The notes under the pieces were generated by a model. The model did no database searches and was not told the origin of the DNA. It was given only the letters and a program-made list of their open reading frames with translations. From an uncultured Bacteroidota bacterium (GTDB lineage: Bacteria; Bacteroidota; Bacteroidia; Chitinophagales; Chitinophagaceae): a DNA stretch of 12,976 nucleotides. The stretch covers positions 1 through 12,976 of the forward strand of contig CAIJZG010000110.1 in NCBI GenBank assembly GCA_903825065.1, in the 5' to 3' direction. Shown piece by piece: positions 8,686 to 12,976 of the stretch (position 1 is the stretch's first letter; every line of letters begins with the position of its first letter). Made by a program: the position numbers and the translations under genes.

Positions 8686-8982
8686 ATGAAAAGAGTAAAC
8701 ACCATTTTAGCCATACTATTTCTAGGTATGGTGACCTATCTTTCGGTTTTCAATTTGCCTTATAATAGTTTTCATTCAATAGAAAAAATAGATGGCGTTT
8801 TTAAAGATAAATTTTATGAATGGAAATTTATTTATTCAAGCGACAATGTGGTTAATATATTCAATTATTACAACAGAGCGGAAGTTGATTTTCTTACGCT
8901 TATTCTAAATTTATTTTTTTGGGGATTTATTTGTGTGGCTATTTCATCTTATATATTTAGCCGAAAAAAAAATAAATCCTAG
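8686..8982 (+). CDS. Small hypothetical membrane protein with two predicted helices
   Basis: 98 residues from ATG to TAG; I do not recognise the family. Two hydrophobic stretches, about residues 6-24 and 70-91, flank a polar middle section rich in aromatic residues (YEWKF, YNYY-like content). The N-terminus has two basic residues (MKR) and the C-terminus ends in a basic tail (SRKKNKS), so both ends probably face the cytoplasm with the middle loop outside. It is transcribed away from the M42-like gene and converges on the fucosidase gene with only 22 bases between the stops. The clear membrane topology and a well-separated upstream region argue that it is real despite its size. Its function cannot be read from sequence. 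Confidence 0.6.
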   Translation: MKRVNTILAILFLGMVTYLSVFNLPYNSFHSIEKIDGVFKDKFYEWKFIYSSDNVVNIFNYYNRAEVDFLTLILNLFFWGFICVAISSYIFSRKKNKS

Positions 8983-9004
8983 TGGTATTTTAAATGCTTT
9001 GCAA

Positions 9005-10399
9005 TTATAATACTCCCTCTAATTTAAAGACCCAAGCATAATTGCAGGGATTGTTTGCCGGGTTAATATTAGGGACTTTGATAATTAATTTTCCGTTTTT
9101 ATAGGTTGAGGAAACAGTTGCATCAGAACCAACCAACGAAACTCTGATAGGTTTGTTCACTTGTTCAACCAATAAATCAGCAGTTGGAAATTTAGTGCTG
9201 ATCAGATAAAGGTCTTTCCCTTTTTGTGTATAATATTGAGTGGTACCGTTATTTATCGGTGGAGATTTCTCCCATTTCCGAGTAGCATAAATAGCTTCTC
9301 CATTTACTTTAAGCCATTGCCCCATATCACTCAGTCTTTGTTGCATGATCACAGGAATTCGACCATCAGCTGTTGGTCCTACATTCAACAATAAGTTTCC
9401 TCCTCTGGCCACTTTATTAATGAGAATATGCACCAACTCTTGAGAAGTAGAATAATCATCTAATTGCTCCATTCTGTTATATCCAAAGGAACCAGCAATG
9501 CCCCTACATTCTTCCCAAGGATGATCAAACTTGGTAACATTGGCATCTCCAGCATCTACAAGATCATATTCAGTGGTGTAGATTCCACCATGTTTACTTC
9601 TTGTTTCTTTACCCCAACGATCATTTACAACAACGGTTGATTTTACAGGAGATTCATTATACAACCATGAAAGAAACTGGGTACTTTTCCAGTTCTCCGA
9701 TGGATAATCCCATTCTCCATCAGTCCAGAAAATATCTGGTTTATAGGTATTTACCAATTCCTTCATTTGAGGCATCATGTGTTCATCCACATATTGATTA
9801 ATCGTTTCTGGTTTACATAAAGGGTTGTACCATTCATAGAGTGAATAATAATATCCCATTTTTAAACTGGTTCCTCTAACTGCTTTAGTTAAATCACCTA
9901 AAAGATCACGGTGTGGACCAATATCCATGGCATTCCAATTCCAGGCAAGTTTTGATGGCCATAGTGTAAAACCCTCGTGGTGTTTGGAAGTAAGTACTAC
10001 ATATTTCGCACCAGCTCTTTCAAATAATTTAGCCCATTCTTCCGGCTGATAGGCTTCTGCTTTAAACAAAGGAGCAAAGTCTTGATATTTAAAATCCTTA
10101 CCAAATGTTTGATTATGAAATTTTGTAAAGTACGATTGTGTATTGCCTGGCTCCACTAATTTCCGCCAATACCACTCTGCATAACGGTCGTAGACACCTA
10201 CCCCATCTCTCGCAGTGGGGCTATACGCGGGCACAGAAAACAAACCCCAATGAATAAAGATGCCAAATTTGGCGTCTTCAAACCAGGTAGGAGTGGCTCT
10301 GCTATCAATAGAATTCCAGTCGGAAGTATAGGTTTTTTGCGCATTTAGGAATGAGCAGGTTAAAAATGAAATTAGAAATATGAGCAATAATCGTTTCAT
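9005..10399 (-). CDS. Secreted GH29 alpha-L-fucosidase
   Basis: 464 residues from ATG at 10399. A Sec signal peptide covers about residues 1-20 (cleavage near FLNA-Q), so the enzyme is exported. Glycoside hydrolase 29 features are strong: WFEDAKFGIFIHWGLFSVPAY (39-59, His50), LTSKHHEGFTLWPS (136-149, His140/His141), the nucleophile motif IFWTDGEW with Asp227, VNDRWG (258-263), and the late signature LLLNVGPTADGRIP (336-349). Glu277 (TTEYDL) is a candidate acid/base by comparison with the Thermotoga enzyme; that residue is less certain. A short C-terminal beta-sandwich follows from about residue 370. The enzyme hydrolyses terminal alpha-L-fucose from glycans by a retaining mechanism. It stands alone: no SusC/SusD pair or other glycosidase is visible, so it is not in an evident polysaccharide utilisation locus. 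Its upstream neighbour on the same strand is a decayed PAS gene. Confidence 0.95.
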   Translation of the reverse strand: MKRLLLIFLISFLTCSFLNAQKTYTSDWNSIDSRATPTWFEDAKFGIFIHWGLFSVPAYSPTARDGVGVYDRYAEWYWRKLVEPGNTQSYFTKFHNQTFGKDFKYQDFAPLFKAEAYQPEEWAKLFERAGAKYVVLTSKHHEGFTLWPSKLAWNWNAMDIGPHRDLLGDLTKAVRGTSLKMGYYYSLYEWYNPLCKPETINQYVDEHMMPQMKELVNTYKPDIFWTDGEWDYPSENWKSTQFLSWLYNESPVKSTVVVNDRWGKETRSKHGGIYTTEYDLVDAGDANVTKFDHPWEECRGIAGSFGYNRMEQLDDYSTSQELVHILINKVARGGNLLLNVGPTADGRIPVIMQQRLSDMGQWLKVNGEAIYATRKWEKSPPINNGTTQYYTQKGKDLYLISTKFPTADLLVEQVNKPIRVSLVGSDATVSSTYKNGKLIIKVPNINPANNPCNYAWVFKLEGVL

Positions 10400-10466
10400 G
10401 AGTGTTAATTGTTGTTGTCTATTAATTATACATACAATTGGCTATCTCAATATAAGAATTATTTTT

Positions 10467-10921
10467 TCACTTACTTCTCCAAATACTGATATCCTTAATA
10501 AAACAACAAAAAGCAGTCTCATTCATTTCTTCCATTTTAACGATACTAAATTCAATCCTTAAACCATTTTAAAATGCGACATATTGATTTCAACCCTATT
10601 AAAAGGAGCTGATAAATCAAATAGTCAAAATTGTTTCGAACTATCAATGATATTAGAGAGCAGGTCGCGTGAAATTAAATCGAAAATACTTCTACCTAAC
10701 AATTGTTCCGTAGACATCTCAAAAATTTGAGTTGTTTTTTGGTTTGAAAATTTTATTTCGCCCAGAACATTGATTAATATAATTGCGTCAGGCGATCCAT
10801 TTAAAATCTGGCTATTACGTAATTCGCTTTTTTTGATTAACCCATTACTAATTTCCTTTTCTGTTACATCTGAAAAAGTATGAATCAAATCAAATATGCT
10901 TTTGGAAATTAAACTGAAGGC
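10467..10921 (-). pseudogene. Remnant of a PAS-domain sensor protein (probably a former histidine kinase)
   Basis: An open stretch at 10921-10625 lacks an ATG and begins right after a TAG at 10922-10924. It reads HTFSDVTEKE, the usual end of one PAS/PAC unit, then a linker and a new PAS start ILNGSPDAIILIN followed by IFEMSTEQLLGRSIFDL. A TGA at 10625-10627 stops it inside the domain. In the same frame past that stop, 10624-10562 reads NRVEINMSHFKM, typical of a PAS middle strand, ending at a TAA. In a different frame, 10511-10470 reads FCCFIKDIS, the usual last PAS strand. The distance from SPDA to KDIS is about 100 codons, as in an intact domain. So two stops and one frame change disrupt a single recognisable PAS unit, and the kinase or other output domain is gone. 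It is almost certainly not functional. Confidence 0.75.
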
Positions 10922-10924
10922 CTA

Positions 10925-11222
10925 TAAAATTTTAGTGGTTTAATTAAATTAAATACTCATCCAATAAGGAATAATGTTGATTTTTATAAGTGAATGACTG
11001 CTCAATTAATTTGTCATCTTATAATTACAAACCGCCAAACAGTTTAGAAAAATGGCGAGACCAACAATAATAAAGATGTTATTTAAAATACTTAAAAACA
11101 ATAAAAAGGGGATTAAATTCAAACTGAGTTGCTAAAAATACATAATTAAAAATCATTATCTTCGAGACTAGTATTTACAATTATCAATTAATCAGAACCT
11201 ATTTTTAATACTATTATATTTT
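10925..11222. other. AT-rich intergenic stretch without a recognisable gene
   Basis: About 300 bases between the PAS remnant and the deacetylase gene. Both strands contain frequent stops. The only ATG-led frame I noted is 11052-11135 (plus), 27 lysine-rich codons with no recognisable relation to a known peptide, which I do not call a gene. The stretch should carry the promoter of the deacetylase gene, but I see no clear TTG/TAnnTTTG pair. It may also contain unrecognisable remains of the upstream part of the PAS gene. Confidence 0.5.
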
Positions 11223-11939
11223 ATGTTAGCGGATAAAATCTTAAATGGCTCTGAATTACCTGAAAAAACACTTTGTTTTACTTTTGACGATGGTCCAGGA
11301 AAGTCTTCCAGCAAGAATTTTGGTCCACACACCCTAGAAGTTGCAAGGTATTTAAAGGAAGAGGAAATCGTGGCCACTTTTTTTATGGTTGGTAAATTTG
11401 TAAAATCATATCCTGAAGTTGTTCGAGAAGTTAAAAAATTAGGTCATATTATCGGTAGTCATACTTATAGTCATCCTGATATGAATAAAGAATTCAATAA
11501 GGGTAAAAATTTGGTTTCCGAATTCACAAAAACCGAAAAATTTTTGAAAAAGTTTATTGATGAGGATACTATATATTTTAGGCCACCTTTTGGCAGATGG
11601 AATATCCCTTTAAGTGAGCAAATAAACAACGGCCTCGATAGCAACTTTAAATATCTTGGCCCAATTGGTTGGAATATTGATGGATCTGATTGGTATTATT
11701 GGAGTAGCAGAGATAAAGATAGAACTACAAAATGTGCAGAAAACTATTTAAGGCTCATTAAATCAGAAGGAAAAGGTATCATCTTAATGCACGATTCCAG
11801 TGCCAATAGAAATTTTTTTTGGGCTTTTATTAGACAACGTTATAATCAATCTCTTGAATTACTAAAGATTATTATACCTGTTTTAAAAAGAGACGGTTAT
11901 TCTTTTATTAGTTTAAAAGATATTCAATTTGAGTATTAG
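11223..11939 (+). CDS. Polysaccharide deacetylase, NodB homology domain (CE4)
   Basis: 238 residues from the only in-frame ATG. All five NodB motifs are present in order: TFDDGPG (20-26; Asp22 base, Asp23 metal ligand), SHTYSH (79-84; His80 and His84 metal ligands), RPPFGRW (120-126), DGSDW (153-157) and ILMHDS (187-192; His190). A Zn-dependent de-N-acetylase acting on GlcNAc- or similar-containing glycans is therefore likely, and the catalytic set looks complete. No signal peptide or membrane helix follows the ATG, so as called it would act in the cytoplasm, unusual for enzymes that modify peptidoglycan or exopolysaccharide. Upstream in-frame codons are open back to a TAG at 11169-11171 and encode a hydrophobic NLFLILLYFMLA-like run, which would resemble a signal peptide if a non-standard start (for example ATT at 11187) were used. 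The gene converges on a glycosyltransferase gene, and both may belong to glycan assembly. Confidence 0.93.
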   Translation: MLADKILNGSELPEKTLCFTFDDGPGKSSSKNFGPHTLEVARYLKEEEIVATFFMVGKFVKSYPEVVREVKKLGHIIGSHTYSHPDMNKEFNKGKNLVSEFTKTEKFLKKFIDEDTIYFRPPFGRWNIPLSEQINNGLDSNFKYLGPIGWNIDGSDWYYWSSRDKDRTTKCAENYLRLIKSEGKGIILMHDSSANRNFFWAFIRQRYNQSLELLKIIIPVLKRDGYSFISLKDIQFEY

Positions 11940-12739
11940 CTCTTTCTAAGAAAAACATATTCGAGGCTCCATTTGCAAAATTTTAACACCAAATAAAAGA
12001 AACGAAATATTCTTATAAAAATATTTCTGCCTTCAATCCAAGAAGCTCGATAATGAAGCATTGTGCTGGGTTCTGATGCACTATTCTGCTGGTCAAAAAC
12101 TTGATTGAATTTCTTATAAAATAACCCTTTCGCTTTTAATTGTACAAAAGAAAGACTCATCAAATAATCTGTTCTATCACCAGTTACACCTTCGACATAT
12201 CTCCCGAACTTTTCAAAAAAATTGCTCCTTCTAACATGTGGATGATCACTATAAAAATAGAATTTCCGATGATTAGCATACCAGGGTTCTGGATGAAAAT
12301 CTAACAAAGCGAAGTCTTCGTCAAACGGTTTGAGAAAAGGATAGCTGAAGTAAGAATAAAATCTGATAATATCAATATCCGCTTGCGTGCTCATAATCGT
12401 CATAGACTTTGCAAAAATAGCCGGGAATACTGGTCGAGGTATAAAATCTTCCTGAACATATAAAGTATATTCGGTTTTAACTGCATCTTGACCTTTGTTA
12501 TTATTATTCCCTAATCCTTTATTTACAGGAGTTGTAAGCAACTTAAATGAAAATTTTTTTTGTAATTCATTTACTCTAGAAAGATGTTCTTCGTTGCTTC
12601 CATCGTCAGCAACTATCACTTCTTCAAATGTGCAATTCAAATTTTCAAAAGAAGTTAACAAATTCTTTAAAGAATTACTACGATTGTAATGAGTAATTAA
12701 TAGGGTAACCTCATTAAAATGATAAATTCTTTCTGTCAT
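11936..12739 (-). CDS. Glycosyltransferase family 2 (GT-A fold)
   Basis: 267 residues from ATG at 12739. The N-terminal half has the GT2 pattern: a first strand with LLITHYNR (13-20) and a helix (SNSLKNLLTSF), the nucleotide-binding VIVADDGS (41-48), NKGLGNNNNKG (73-83), and the strand YVQEDFIP (94-101), whose Glu97-Asp98 sits where the DXD metal motif is expected. The protein should transfer a sugar from a nucleotide donor; donor and acceptor cannot be told. There is no signal peptide. The C-terminus (about 238-265) is rich in Phe, Ile, Leu and basic residues and may be an amphipathic membrane-surface helix. Its TAA lies within the overlap with the TAG of the convergent deacetylase gene, four bases in all. 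A role in lipopolysaccharide, capsule or exopolysaccharide synthesis is a reasonable guess; no other such genes lie in the window. Confidence 0.9.
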   Translation of the reverse strand: MTERIYHFNEVTLLITHYNRSNSLKNLLTSFENLNCTFEEVIVADDGSNEEHLSRVNELQKKFSFKLLTTPVNKGLGNNNNKGQDAVKTEYTLYVQEDFIPRPVFPAIFAKSMTIMSTQADIDIIRFYSYFSYPFLKPFDEDFALLDFHPEPWYANHRKFYFYSDHPHVRRSNFFEKFGRYVEGVTGDRTDYLMSLSFVQLKAKGLFYKKFNQVFDQQNSASEPSTMLHYRASWIEGRNIFIRIFRFFYLVLKFCKWSLEYVFLRKS

Positions 12740-12976
12740 ATATAAAATTAAAACTCAAGTTTAATTAAAATGCAGTTGATTTATCTATAAGACCTAGTGG
12801 GAAGACTATTTCTAAACTAATTTTACTTAAATCCTAATAATTGCAATTTATAAACTTTATTTTTTATAGATTACAAATCAGTGCTGTCCGAGATAATTCT
12901 GTAACAGCTATTTTTTAAAAGGTTTACAATACAAGTTAACTAAAAATGTTTCGTTTCTGCAAAGCAGGGTGTCACC
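12740..12976. other. Non-coding right end with a short palindrome at the edge
   Basis: I see no convincing gene in these 237 bases. The promoter of the glycosyltransferase gene should lie near the left part. The last nine bases form GGTGTCACC, palindromic about the central T, and just before it CTGCAAAGCAG could form a small hairpin. A minus-strand frame is open from the right edge to TAG at 12908-12910, 22 codons, and might be the tail of a gene beyond the window. A mobile-element end or a dispersed intergenic repeat are other possibilities; the sequence inside the window does not decide between them. Confidence 0.35.

Noticed and set aside
9005..10399. Fucosidase as part of a polysaccharide utilisation locus
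   Set aside because: No SusC/SusD-like genes, sulfatases of the classic type or other glycosidases lie nearby in this window.
10625..10888. A stand-alone 87-residue PAS protein starting at TTG 10888
   Set aside because: It begins inside the tail of a preceding PAS unit and stops in the middle of the next one, with recognisable PAS sequence continuing past the stop, so a gene remnant explains it better.
11052..11135. ATG-led 27-codon frame on the plus strand, lysine-rich
   Set aside because: Too short, no recognisable motif, no clear promoter, and chance frames of this size are common in AT-rich intergenic DNA.
12883..12920. GCTGT/ACAGC inverted repeat followed by a T-run, resembling an intrinsic terminator
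   Set aside because: The stem is only five pairs with a loop of about 16 bases, and no plus-strand gene ends just before it.

Overview
The window looks like chromosomal DNA of a low-GC member of the Bacteroidota, most likely a relative of the Chitinophagaceae. I infer this from AT-rich genes, very weak ribosome-binding sites, lipoprotein and Tat-type exports, and the gene families present. No tRNA, rRNA, CRISPR array or complete mobile element is visible.

Positions 1-6136, minus strand, hold a tightly packed four-gene operon transcribed right to left. In order it encodes a lipoprotein with a PSCyt1-type cytochrome c motif, DUF1549 and DUF1553; a Tat-exported DUF1501 protein; a six-bladed beta-propeller protein; and a polytopic membrane protein carrying a cytochrome c motif and leucine-rich repeats, cut by the left edge. 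This set was first named in Planctomycetes and recurs in Bacteroidota. Its biochemical role is not established; all four products appear to be exported or membrane-bound, which suggests a redox-linked envelope machine.

Positions 6332-8467, minus strand, encode an exported protein made of two M42-peptidase-like halves. The C-terminal half keeps every metal ligand and the N-terminal half appears to have lost all five. Positions 8686-8982, plus strand, encode a small two-helix membrane protein preceded by a perfect 16-bp palindrome. It converges on a secreted GH29 alpha-L-fucosidase (9005-10399, minus).

Positions 10467-10921, minus strand, hold the remains of a PAS sensor gene broken by two stops and a frame change. 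After about 300 bases without a gene come a polysaccharide deacetylase (11223-11939, plus) and a family 2 glycosyltransferase (11936-12739, minus), which converge so closely that their stop codons overlap. The right end is non-coding as far as can be seen, with a short palindrome at the boundary.

The most unusual items are the tandem inactive/active secreted M42 protein, the cytochrome/DUF1501/propeller/LRR operon, and the ring of His, Glu and Cys residues at matching positions in the propeller blades.
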